Notes under the pieces: model-generated
Told to the model about the DNA's origin: nothing
What the model saw: the letters and a program-made list of their open reading frames with translations, nothing else
The model's database searches: none
Origin: Kalmanozyma brasiliensis GHG001
Lineage: Eukaryota > Basidiomycota > Ustilaginomycetes > Ustilaginales
Direction of reading: 5' to 3'
NCBI RefSeq assembly: GCF_000497045.1
Contig: NW_015961989.1
Span: forward strand, 1-64,000
Length of the DNA stretch: 64,000 nt
Part shown: positions 10,120 to 18,533 of the stretch, piece by piece
How positions within the stretch are numbered: position 1 is the stretch's first letter
How the letters are laid out: every line of letters starts with the position of its first letter
Position numbers and translations under genes: made by a program

Positions 10120-13100
10120 ATGCTGTCCGGAGGCGGTCGCAATGGCCCGCGCCCGCGTCCTCCAGGCCGTTCGAGATCGTCATTATCGCCGCAGCCTCAA
10201 GATGCCAATCCATCGCCTACCTCGAAGCAAGATAAAGTAACGTCTTCCGGCCGCTCTGCCCTGGCCGACATCAACAATACTCTTCACAGCACCAATCACC
10301 ATGATCATCCGCATACAGCCAAAGTGGACACCAAAGATCTTCCTGCAGCTTGGCCAAGTCAGTCAACTACACCTTGCGAGCCAGCCATGCTCACGCCATC
10401 CTCCAGTACAGACGACCTCGATGTCGCTCTGCTCGAAGGTCTCGAACGTCATGAGCTCGAACAGCTTTTGATCGAGGCAAGCCGCAAGATGCGCGAGAGG
10501 GAACATAAACTCGTCGTCGCTGCCAACATTGGCAAGGCACTACTTGAAAAGAATCTATCCCTCCGCAGCGGCATCATGACCAGCATGGAATCCAGCTCCA
10601 ATCTCTTTGGTCTCTCTGACATCGAGGCCATGATCCACGACTTCGCTTCGACCCAGAACACCGACGCCGCACACATGCTCCGATTTGGCGATGCTCGCAC
10701 ACAAACAGGACCCTCGTCGCCTCAACCCATGAACTCGCCTCCCACCACCGACATTGACATCAACTCACAGTGCGAGAACTCGCCAGAACGGCCTGGATCC
10801 GACATTACGCCTCTCGCTCGTCCCGTCTCGCTGCCCGACACGGATGATGATTACTTCAGCAGACCGGCGGACAGCACAGCGACGCAGAACGTCAGTGCCT
10901 TGGCAGCAGGCACCAGCTCTTTAGCTGCTGATGGATCCATGTGGGTGGCAAGCGATGCTGGCCTGATCGTGTCGCAGCCATGCTCGCCCAGCGCATCTGT
11001 CTCCAGCTATGCTTCTCATGCTCTCTTTTCACCCTCAGCCGGCACATCTCGCATCGTCTCGAAACGCGACACTGCAGGCAGTCGACATCGATCTCGTCCG
11101 TCGCTCTTGCAAATGCAAGCTTTGGAGGCACAACGACAGCTCGCCGCCCTCGGAGAACAGAACGACGTCCTTCATCAGCAGATCTCGGAGCTTCAGCACG
11201 AAGCCGAGAGCGCTCGATTCGAAGGCAGCAAAAAGCTCAGCCGTCTCAACAAGGAACTTCGCGGCCTCAAAGCCGAGCTCGAAGCGGCCACGACCCGCAA
11301 CGTCGAGCTCGAGAGTAGTCACCTTTCGGCACGATATACTCCGGCGCCGCGATCTCCTATGCGAGACTTTGTGGCGCGTGGTCATTCAGATTCTCCGTCA
11401 TCCCGGCTCGTCGTATCGAGGGTCCGGTCTGGTGAAGGTGGGTCATCGTCAGACTCAATCCGGAACGCCTTGTCGAAGGACCAGCCAACGTCGGATCATC
11501 CCGGTCTAATCCCGTCCACGTCGAACCTCGAGGATCTGGTCCGCTCAGTACACGCCGCAGATGGCGAGAGCGCGCTCCTGGCCCAGTTGCTAGCCAAGAT
11601 CAAAGAGCTCGAGGAGACAAACTCGGCCATGGCAAAAGCCGAAGAAGATTTCGGCAGTAGAATGGGTCGGGCAATGCAGGAGGACGAGCGTCTTCGCGAT
11701 GCTCTCACCACTGTTGGCCAGGACCTTGGGATTGCGGCGACATCATCCACCACGGCGAGCCCAGAAAAGGGACTTCACAATGTGGGCGTCTCTCAGCCGC
11801 CCCCCGATCGACCCAGCTTCATCACGCCCTCCCACTCGCTTCGATCTCTCGGCTCTCTGATTTTGGACGATGTTTCCAGCCTTGCATCTCCTGTCTCTCC
11901 GACACAAAAGCGAAGGGCGCCCGGCAATCGCCATGTCATCGAGCATCGCAAGACTGTGCGCAAAGCACTGCGGCGGGCTCAAAAGGAAATCGCTGCTGAC
12001 GTCTGGGGTCTCAACAGCGATCCCGCACCTCCTTCTACCGAAGACATGTCGCGGTCTTCTACTGAGCAGTCCTTGGGAACATACTCGATCGACCTCAGTG
12101 CCAGCGACAGCATGTCTTCGTCGCCGCGGGCAAAGGGTATGTTCCGAATAGCTTCGTCCCACTCGATCGGCCTCAACGCACCACGAAGGCCTCGCATTCG
12201 CATCACTCCCTCGATTGAGGACCTGCGTGCCCGCAAAGGCATGTTCGAGGAGGTCATAGACGGACCACAGCCTGACACCGCTACCGCTGGAGACTGGCAG
12301 GATGTCGACAGTCCCATCCGATCTGGCTTTCAGCCAAATGGATCTCTCAGCCCCGCCGACGCAATGCAAACCTACTCTGCGCGCTTGCGGGTCCAGCCCC
12401 GAGGCAGATCGGCACAACAAGAGAGCCCGACCCGCAATTCCCTCACGAGCAAAGCTGTGCCTCAGTCCAGCGGCAGTGCAATGCTGGTACTGTCACCCTC
12501 TCAGCAAATGTCTTTCCGTCCCACCGCACGCGTTCGCAGGTCGAGGTCAAGATCGCAATCCTTCGGCTCTGAAGCTAATTTCGGACAGCAGGCGCCCTCT
12601 GTGCAGCAAACTCCGGATCCCTTCATGAGCCCGTCCCCAGCTTGGCACCGACCTGGCTTAAGTCGCAGTCCCACTTCGGTCTCTTCCCAGCGCGGTCGGA
12701 CGCTAGGCAGCGAGCTTGGCAGCATCTTCGGTGGCGATGATCGGAAGCACGACTTCGACGACGACCTTCCGCAATCGCGCAGGCTGACCGCCACTGACAA
12801 TGCAGGATTGGCAGACCGTTCTCAGTCACTTGTCTTGGCTTTCCCTGGAGATGTGACAGCCCTCGCACCACGGTCGAAGTCATGCTCGCGGATCGAGTCC
12901 GATCGACCCACTGCACACGTGGGTCGATTGGTGCCCCGATGCGACGAAGAGCACGAGGACGATCTGGAATGCGTCCTGACCCAATCTGCCTATGGTCAGA
13001 TTGAAGAGGCTTTCCTCGACGAGTCTCTCGTCCACCCTCGCGATGCGGCGCTGTTTGCCCGCGTCGAGGACGAGGAGCAGGGTGCTTGGCTGGCCGATCA

Positions 13101-14061
13101 GCCAATCATCGAGACTGGCGGCTTGCAAGACGAAGATGAACCTCGAAGCTCGCAATTCGACCTCATCAATGCCGTTGTCGAGCATCAAGCCGTTGCGTGG
13201 GCGGATGATGACGACTATGGACGCAATATTACCCAGCGTGAAGCTGCCAAGCTCGGTCTCTTGGCAAGGTCAGCTCTGCTACAAGCAGGTCGAGGCGCTC
13301 GATTGCTCACTGGCGCCACGAGGAATAGCAACTCGGCCTTTGGCACGATGACGAAAGCGCACGAGCAGCGACAAGGCGCCGAGAAGCCCCCGCCGGCGCG
13401 TTTCGAGATCGAATCAGCCGAGCAGGTCGAGCATCGGCTGCGCATCGAGGCGTTGCTGCGCAGGCGAAGGCAACAGTTGCTGCGAGAGCGTGGGTACCCC
13501 GAGCAGTGGGAGCCTGCTCGGAAGGAGGAAGACGAGCTGGTTGCTATGTACGCTCCAAGCCCACAGCGTCTGCAAGAGAGGAGGATGCAAGCTCTTGTGG
13601 GTGGCCGAGGCAGCTCAACCGCAACTTCACCTGGCGACGCATCTCCCTCTCAACGCGACCCTCGCCGATCCACTCAGCAGTGGGTGCGTGAGCTCGCATG
13701 CGTTTCTCCGACCGTCAAGAAGAGAAGCGGCGGCGTCCGGGATCAGAATCTCGACCTGACGACTCTCGACGATGTCCGGCCCGAGGAGGCCGAATTCGAG
13801 CTGCTCGACTGCCCAACCTGGAAGAAGCAGGGCGGACGTGGGACCGACTACTTCCCCACCTCGTTCCGCGCGCGCTACCGCCCGACCATGGTCAAGCAGA
13901 GGGTGGCGCACGTGTCGCAGCTCACCTACGGCTGGGTCGAGGAGTGGATCCAGTTCGCATTTGTCGTCTTCCTCGCCTTTGTTGTTATGATCGAGCAAGG
14001 GCCGAATCGCAACGCGCGCCGGGGCAAAGCCGGTGCTGCCCCACAGCGTATCATGAACTAG
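10120..14061 (+). CDS. Tail-anchored coiled-coil protein with a dynein-adaptor-like CC1 box
   Basis: I do not recognise a named orthologue. The 1313-residue product is mostly Ser/Pro-rich and disordered, with short coiled coils. One helix at about 108-148 (HELEQLLIEASRKMREREHK, then LVVAANIGKALLEKN) contains A134-A135-x-x-G138 followed by KALLEKN. This closely matches the CC1 box of dynein activating adaptors (BICD, BICDR/CDR2, HAP1/TRAK, Spindly), which binds dynein light intermediate chain. More coiled coil is predicted by eye at about 325-405 and 485-545. The C-terminal 90 residues are more conserved in appearance and end in a hydrophobic segment, about 1272-1291 (WIQFAFVVFLAFVVMI), plus a basic 22-residue tail, suggesting a tail-anchored membrane protein. 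A cargo-membrane dynein adaptor is an inference. The ATG at 10120 starts the open frame. Confidence 0.85.
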   Translation: MLSGGGRNGPRPRPPGRSRSSLSPQPQDANPSPTSKQDKVTSSGRSALADINNTLHSTNHHDHPHTAKVDTKDLPAAWPSQSTTPCEPAMLTPSSSTDDLDVALLEGLERHELEQLLIEASRKMREREHKLVVAANIGKALLEKNLSLRSGIMTSMESSSNLFGLSDIEAMIHDFASTQNTDAAHMLRFGDARTQTGPSSPQPMNSPPTTDIDINSQCENSPERPGSDITPLARPVSLPDTDDDYFSRPADSTATQNVSALAAGTSSLAADGSMWVASDAGLIVSQPCSPSASVSSYASHALFSPSAGTSRIVSKRDTAGSRHRSRPSLLQMQALEAQRQLAALGEQNDVLHQQISELQHEAESARFEGSKKLSRLNKELRGLKAELEAATTRNVELESSHLSARYTPAPRSPMRDFVARGHSDSPSSRLVVSRVRSGEGGSSSDSIRNALSKDQPTSDHPGLIPSTSNLEDLVRSVHAADGESALLAQLLAKIKELEETNSAMAKAEEDFGSRMGRAMQEDERLRDALTTVGQDLGIAATSSTTASPEKGLHNVGVSQPPPDRPSFITPSHSLRSLGSLILDDVSSLASPVSPTQKRRAPGNRHVIEHRKTVRKALRRAQKEIAADVWGLNSDPAPPSTEDMSRSSTEQSLGTYSIDLSASDSMSSSPRAKGMFRIASSHSIGLNAPRRPRIRITPSIEDLRARKGMFEEVIDGPQPDTATAGDWQDVDSPIRSGFQPNGSLSPADAMQTYSARLRVQPRGRSAQQESPTRNSLTSKAVPQSSGSAMLVLSPSQQMSFRPTARVRRSRSRSQSFGSEANFGQQAPSVQQTPDPFMSPSPAWHRPGLSRSPTSVSSQRGRTLGSELGSIFGGDDRKHDFDDDLPQSRRLTATDNAGLADRSQSLVLAFPGDVTALAPRSKSCSRIESDRPTAHVGRLVPRCDEEHEDDLECVLTQSAYGQIEEAFLDESLVHPRDAALFARVEDEEQGAWLADQPIIETGGLQDEDEPRSSQFDLINAVVEHQAVAWADDDDYGRNITQREAAKLGLLARSALLQAGRGARLLTGATRNSNSAFGTMTKAHEQRQGAEKPPPARFEIESAEQVEHRLRIEALLRRRRQQLLRERGYPEQWEPARKEEDELVAMYAPSPQRLQERRMQALVGGRGSSTATSPGDASPSQRDPRRSTQQWVRELACVSPTVKKRSGGVRDQNLDLTTLDDVRPEEAEFELLDCPTWKKQGGRGTDYFPTSFRARYRPTMVKQRVAHVSQLTYGWVEEWIQFAFVVFLAFVVMIEQGPNRNARRGKAGAAPQRIMN

Positions 14062-14697
14062 GCAGGATGAAAGCCAACCGGCCTACAACCCATCGACGAC
14101 CGTCTCAGCCCGTTCGCTTCTCTGCTTTCACTACGTCATCGCAGCTCTTACACCTCAGATACCCCAGTAGATCAGATACCCTGTACCGCCTTTCTCGATC
14201 TCTTTCCCTTACATCCCAGATCAATGTGGCTTCAGTCATCGCAATACACTCTTTCGACCAAATTGAATCTCGTTTCGTCCAACGCCGAGTCTGAATGAGG
14301 TTAGTGGGATGTGTGCCACGCCAAATGACGAGACGGAATGGCTGATCCGAGGCTCGTGTGGGGATCCTTCACTTTCCGAGCCTACAACTTCGTGGGTGGC
14401 AAAGCGCATCACGAGCATTACGATGACTTTTGCGAAGCCGCGGTTGGCGCCGAGAGAGAGCCCCCGTGGCTTGTTGTTGGTGGGTGTCCAGCGCCGTTGT
14501 CTACGACAAAGCGGGACGTGTAGCACGGTGATGTACGTGCAGATGAAGGTGTTGCGATTCCGCTGATCGCCGTGATGCATTGCGAAAGGTATAAAGGGCG
14601 TTCGCACGACCAGGAGCAACCTTTGACCACACACACCTCCGAGTCAGCCCATCGGCACAGTATCAAAGTCTCGACCGATCGGGGTCCTTTCATCGAC
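14062..14697. other. Intergenic region upstream of the secreted protein gene
   Basis: This 636-bp spacer holds the 3' end of the coiled-coil gene and the promoter of the secreted-protein gene, including a TATA-like element listed separately. The frame of the downstream gene is open upstream through another ATG at 14572, but that start would bury the signal peptide. Confidence 0.6.
14590..14596 (+). promoter_or_regulatory. TATA-like element of the secreted protein gene
   Basis: TATAAAG lies 108 bp before the ATG at 14698. Canonical TATA boxes in fungi are commonly associated with strongly regulated genes, so this hints at conditional expression. Confidence 0.45.
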
Positions 14698-15897
14698 ATG
14701 TGGTTTCGATCTTTGCCCCTCTTCTTGCTGGCCATCCTGGGCCTGGCCCTGTCCGCCGCGGCCAACAAGCCCCTTGCCGCAGTCGCCTTTGTCGACGTGA
14801 AGTTCGACGACAAAGCCGCCATCTGGACCCTCCTGCTTGATCCTCGTTATCGCAAAGTGGTCGCCATCACCTCGGGCATCAATGCGCACGATCAAGCCGC
14901 GTACGAGCTGTACCGTTATGTGCACGATCAGAACAACACGCCCTACCGCAAGGTGGATATGAGCAAGCTGGAGATCTTGCAAGGAACGAACGCGCTTGGA
15001 CGCGCAGCTCCGCACGAGGAGTGGTGGGCGGGCTTGCCTCGATGGGTCGTGAACGCTGCGACGGAGCAGACGTTGGTTCAAGGACTTCACGGGTATCGTC
15101 TACGAATCTTCCAGCTGGCTCCGACGGCGCCGTACCAGATCGAAGCGGTGCTGCAGGCAACGCAGCCAGGCGACGTCGAGAGCTTCATGCTGCTCCACGG
15201 GTACAACTCCGGTCAGGCGAGCAAGGCGCAGGAGACGGCATTCCTGCGCAGCCTCCGCGCCTCTGTTCGAGCAAAGAACCCGCAAGCAGAGGTGTTTTTC
15301 ACCTCTTCGCTGGACAGCTATGCGCGGGGCGATGGGGGTAAACAGCCGTACGCGGCGATTCGACACATATTCCCGCAGCGCGATCTGGATCAGGCGATGA
15401 GGGATCCGTTCTGGTCTCGCCAGCTACTTCGTGCGCATGAGGCGGGTGTAAACATCCCCCCTTTCCCCGTGCAGGACAAGCAGCAGCTCGACGAGATCAT
15501 CTACAACGCGAGGGTCCACCCGGAGTACCCTACGAGCGCGCAGTGGCGGCGCTACATGACGGACTACATCCAGAGCGCGCTGAGGGCTAACCCGAATGCA
15601 GATCATATGACGCTGACGAGGCTGAAGTATACGCATCTGCCCGAGTTCTCGGGCGCCCCGACGCTGGAGCTCGCCGATGCAAGTCACGTCGCTGCGTTTC
15701 ATCGGTATCTAGACGAGGGGTCGCGCAGTGGGATGCACGTGCATCCGGTAGCTTACCCCCCAGGTCCGCATGAGGCGGGCAAGCGGGTCGGGTTTGTGTC
15801 GGCTGCGGGCAACGAGCTGCACGGAGTCTTGCTCAAGGGCGCAGACCGAGATCAGGATCTGGAGTACATCAAGCGTCTGGCTGGCATCCCGCACTGA
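14698..15897 (+). CDS. Secreted protein with diverged nucleoside-hydrolase-like fold
   Basis: A 399-residue protein that begins with a clear signal peptide (MWFRSLPLFLLAILGLALSA, cleavage likely near residues 22-24) and has no later membrane segment. The mature N-terminus FVDVKFDDKAAIWTLLLDP, then VVAITSGINAHDQAAYEL, recalls the inosine-uridine nucleoside hydrolase start (D-x-D-x-G-x-DD-A-x-x-LL and the following ITV-GN strand). IFQLAPTAPYQIEAVL sits where the family has its ALGPLTN-A motif. Of the calcium-binding signature only the DD pair is kept; the usual DxDPG is changed to VDVKF, so normal catalysis is doubtful. The start at 14698 rather than 14572 is chosen because it places the hydrophobic core at the N-terminus. 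It may be a secreted enzyme or an effector-like protein; the fold call is tentative. Confidence 0.8.
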   Translation: MWFRSLPLFLLAILGLALSAAANKPLAAVAFVDVKFDDKAAIWTLLLDPRYRKVVAITSGINAHDQAAYELYRYVHDQNNTPYRKVDMSKLEILQGTNALGRAAPHEEWWAGLPRWVVNAATEQTLVQGLHGYRLRIFQLAPTAPYQIEAVLQATQPGDVESFMLLHGYNSGQASKAQETAFLRSLRASVRAKNPQAEVFFTSSLDSYARGDGGKQPYAAIRHIFPQRDLDQAMRDPFWSRQLLRAHEAGVNIPPFPVQDKQQLDEIIYNARVHPEYPTSAQWRRYMTDYIQSALRANPNADHMTLTRLKYTHLPEFSGAPTLELADASHVAAFHRYLDEGSRSGMHVHPVAYPPGPHEAGKRVGFVSAAGNELHGVLLKGADRDQDLEYIKRLAGIPH

Positions 15898-16523
15898 CCG
15901 TCTCGTGACAGCTTCATTAGATCGGCGACGGCATCGATTGACGTCTATTTATCCTGTGCACAGCAGATCGATCCGCCCAACTCAATGTGTTGACATCTTC
16001 CGAAGACTCTCCGATGAGGCCGCACATGAGAGGGGGGAAGCCACAAGAACCCGACCCTCGTAGCCGCTTTCCGAGACGCGCTTTGCGAAACCCGCTGTCC
16101 GATTTCCACTTGCCGCGACCGTCGATCTCCCTGTTCGCCGGTTGCTTCCGCTTCAAACCTTTGCATCGAGATGTTTCGACGCCTTGCACATTGCAAGGGA
16201 GTGCTGACAGAGGAGTGGAATGTCCGTGGACAAGTTGCAGTCTGAGGTGGGCCGATGCCCGCATTGGTAAGCGGCATGGTGGTTGGAGCGGCCGCATTTT
16301 CCTGTGCGTCCAGTTGCGCCTGCACGTGCCGGGCAGGGGCTAGCTCAAATGCCGTTTCTGAAGCAGCGTGAATCGGTACATCGTTCAGGAAGCGGTTCGG
16401 GGCCCCTTGGGGACGTTGGTGATCCGTGGAACTCGGTCTCGTCTGCTTACCAATTGGTCGCGATACGCGCACGAAGCTGCGCAAGGGTTCGTCCTCCGAC
16501 GGGACTTGGTCCATGTGGCTTTC

Positions 16524-16529
16524 CACGTG
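16524..16529. promoter_or_regulatory. CACGTG E-box upstream of the Af470-like gene
   Basis: A perfect palindromic CACGTG lies about 150 bp before the ATG and 19 bp before the TATA box. This is the core site of bHLH regulators. Position makes it plausible, but a six-base site can occur by chance. Confidence 0.35.
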
Positions 16530-16547
16530 TTCTGGCAGCGCCGACGG

Positions 16548-16554
16548 TATATAA
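16548..16554 (+). promoter_or_regulatory. TATA box of the Af470-like gene
   Basis: TATATAA lies 131 bp upstream of the ATG at 16679, a usual distance for a fungal core promoter with a short leader. Confidence 0.5.
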
Positions 16555-16678
16555 TTCAGCGAACCGGGGCTCCTATCTGCTCGTCTTTCGTTGTGTGTCA
16601 TCGTCTCCTCCGTCATCATCGCGATCAGATCAGATTTAGTCCTTATCGCCCCTAACACGCACCTTACGACAGAGCGTC

Positions 16679-17638
16679 ATGGCCGACCAGATGCAGGACG
16701 TCGAGTTCGAGCCCATCTTCCCTCCGTTCGAGCAGCAACCGTGGAGCCAGTATGCAGAAGCACGCAAGTTCAACACGCCCGGTCGGCCTGCGCCTAAGAA
16801 GGGGAGTAATGTATTCGTTCCCATCTTCCTTCGAGACCAATTCACGCTGAGCACGTGGATGCTGATGGGAGCGAGCATCCAATGTCTTCTGGTCAGCGTC
16901 CTCGGTGCTCGGCTCTGGATCGTCGCGCTGCCGGTGCTGATGCTGGGCCTGCGATGTCTCCGGACCATCCTGCAGGCTCGCGGTATGCTCAAGAATCCCT
17001 ACATGGAAGGGGTGATCCCCGGCAAGACGACGTGCCACTTCCCCAACAGCGACGGCTCGTACAGCGGCGCGACCTCTAATAAGTCGATGGCGGTGCTTCT
17101 GATCTCGGTCAAGTCCAATCATCCCCTAGGCGCGCTTGCACCTGGCTTCAAAGAGCTCGGCGAGTTTTTCAACGGCTGTGTCGAGTGGTTGGAGGAAGAT
17201 TCTCATGCTCGCGGCTTCTTGGGCATGACCACCTGGCTCAACGCCAACGACCGCGCGACAAGCAACGAGCTGCTCAACATTGGCTACTTTCGCAACGTCG
17301 AGGACATCCATGCGCTTGCCCACCACGCCATTCATCGCGCTGGGTGGAAGTGGTGGAACCAGCACTCGAAGAGCATGGAGTTTTTCACGCTGACGCACGA
17401 GATCTTTGTCGTCGACGCCGGGAGCTGGGAGAACATCTTTGTCAACGCCAAGCCGACTCACCTGGGTACAACGGTGGTCAAGGGCGACGATGGACTGTGG
17501 AGGTCGCCCCTGATCAGGCTGGGTGCTGCTCATAGGAATTCAGCCAATCGTCTGCGGAGGAAGCAGACGGAGGACGAGAAGAAGAGGCAAGATGAGACGG
17601 ATGCGATGGCTGGCGAGGCGTATGAACCGCTAGCTTGA
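16679..17638 (+). CDS. Af470-like monooxygenase / DUF4188 family membrane protein
   Basis: A 319-residue protein resembling the DUF4188 (Monooxy_af470-like) family, whose named member Af470 is the ABM-type monooxygenase of fumagillin biosynthesis. An N-terminal hydrophobic hairpin at about 55-100 (STWMLMGASIQCLLVSVLGA and WIVALPVLMLGLRCL) suggests a membrane anchor. It is followed by the soluble part with LISVKSNHPLGALAPGFKEL, GYFRNVEDIHALAHHAIHRA and GWKWWNQHSKSMEFFTLTHE. The strand order and the LHAFAH-type segment fit a ferredoxin-like ABM domain. The C-terminal 50 residues are charged and probably disordered. No cofactor site is apparent, as usual for ABM enzymes. The substrate is unknown, and no polyketide, terpene or P450 gene lies nearby. 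The family call is moderately confident; the function is open. Confidence 0.8.
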   Translation: MADQMQDVEFEPIFPPFEQQPWSQYAEARKFNTPGRPAPKKGSNVFVPIFLRDQFTLSTWMLMGASIQCLLVSVLGARLWIVALPVLMLGLRCLRTILQARGMLKNPYMEGVIPGKTTCHFPNSDGSYSGATSNKSMAVLLISVKSNHPLGALAPGFKELGEFFNGCVEWLEEDSHARGFLGMTTWLNANDRATSNELLNIGYFRNVEDIHALAHHAIHRAGWKWWNQHSKSMEFFTLTHEIFVVDAGSWENIFVNAKPTHLGTTVVKGDDGLWRSPLIRLGAAHRNSANRLRRKQTEDEKKRQDETDAMAGEAYEPLA

Positions 17639-18533
17639 GCTCAGCTGGCTGCCAAATCTCTGTCCCTTTGTTGGCTATTCACCGCTCTTTACTTGATCGA
17701 CAGCTCCACCGTAGGTCCCGAGTGTTGTCCGCGCATGTGAGCCTGGGAGACGTGGGACGATGGACTGCGGAGAGGAGGCTCGACGATCGACTGGAACGCT
17801 CGAGAGGATGATGTTGATCTGTGCTGTTTCGGCTGCTCCGCCCGAAATCAAGGGTCTAAGCCTAAGCGAGCGTAAAGGCGAGTCAGCCGTTCGGGTATAA
17901 GCCTTGGATCGGGGCTCAGTTTCGGTTCATAGAGCCATTTCGAAGCTGGTGACTCGGTTCCTTGTACAATTTTCTTGCTTGGAAATGAGATCGGGCAATT
18001 GGAGGGGAAAGCGTGAGTAAGAAGAAGCTCAAAGCCTCGCAGCCAAGATTCAGGGTCACAAGGCACTCAGTCACCGGCGTTCAATTCTCGCTCAGCGGGA
18101 CAATAGAAAAATCGCAGGCGTGACGGCTCGCTTGCCGCTTTGGCCTTTGGCTTGGTACACTTTTGGGTTGACCGACGAGAAGGCGAGGAGGGACCTGTGA
18201 TCAAGACCCTTCTTCGTCCACCCCCATCTTGTGCTGCGCTTGACATCCACCATCCACCGTTTGACCATCTCTTCATCCACCTTCGCTGATTCTGTCTCCC
18301 ATACTCACTTGATTCAGATTCAGTCTCTACAGAGCATCATCATCTCAGTGCCAGTCTTTGCAGCCATCGTCGCCAGCACCAACAAGGTGGCTGACTCACA
18401 GCTTTGCTTGGCAGTCGGTCGTTCCGAATCCTGGCCGCAAGCTGGCTTGAGGCAGTCGTCGACATTGCTCCCTCAGCCACATCATTCCGACTTGAAGCTA
18501 GCTCACTTCTAGTCAAGCTTGATCGCGACAGAG
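17639..18533. other. Intergenic region upstream of the Zn2Cys6 gene
   Basis: This 895-bp spacer should hold the promoter and a CT-rich leader of the transcription-factor gene. No gene or repeat is recognised. Confidence 0.55.

Larger units (their letters stand above)
15898..16678. other. Intergenic region upstream of the Af470-like gene
   Basis: This 781-bp spacer contains the promoter of the next gene, with a CACGTG E-box at 16524-16529 and a TATA box at 16548. A 237-codon frame on the opposite strand has no recognisable motif and covers the promoter, so I do not call it. Confidence 0.55.

Noticed and set aside
14572..14697. Upstream ATG of the secreted protein frame
   Set aside because: It lies next to or before the likely transcription start (TATA at 14590) and would bury the signal peptide 42 residues inside.
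15945..16658. A 237-codon minus-strand frame between the secreted and Af470-like genes
   Set aside because: It has no recognisable domain, covers the promoter elements of the next gene, and has ordinary chance-like composition.
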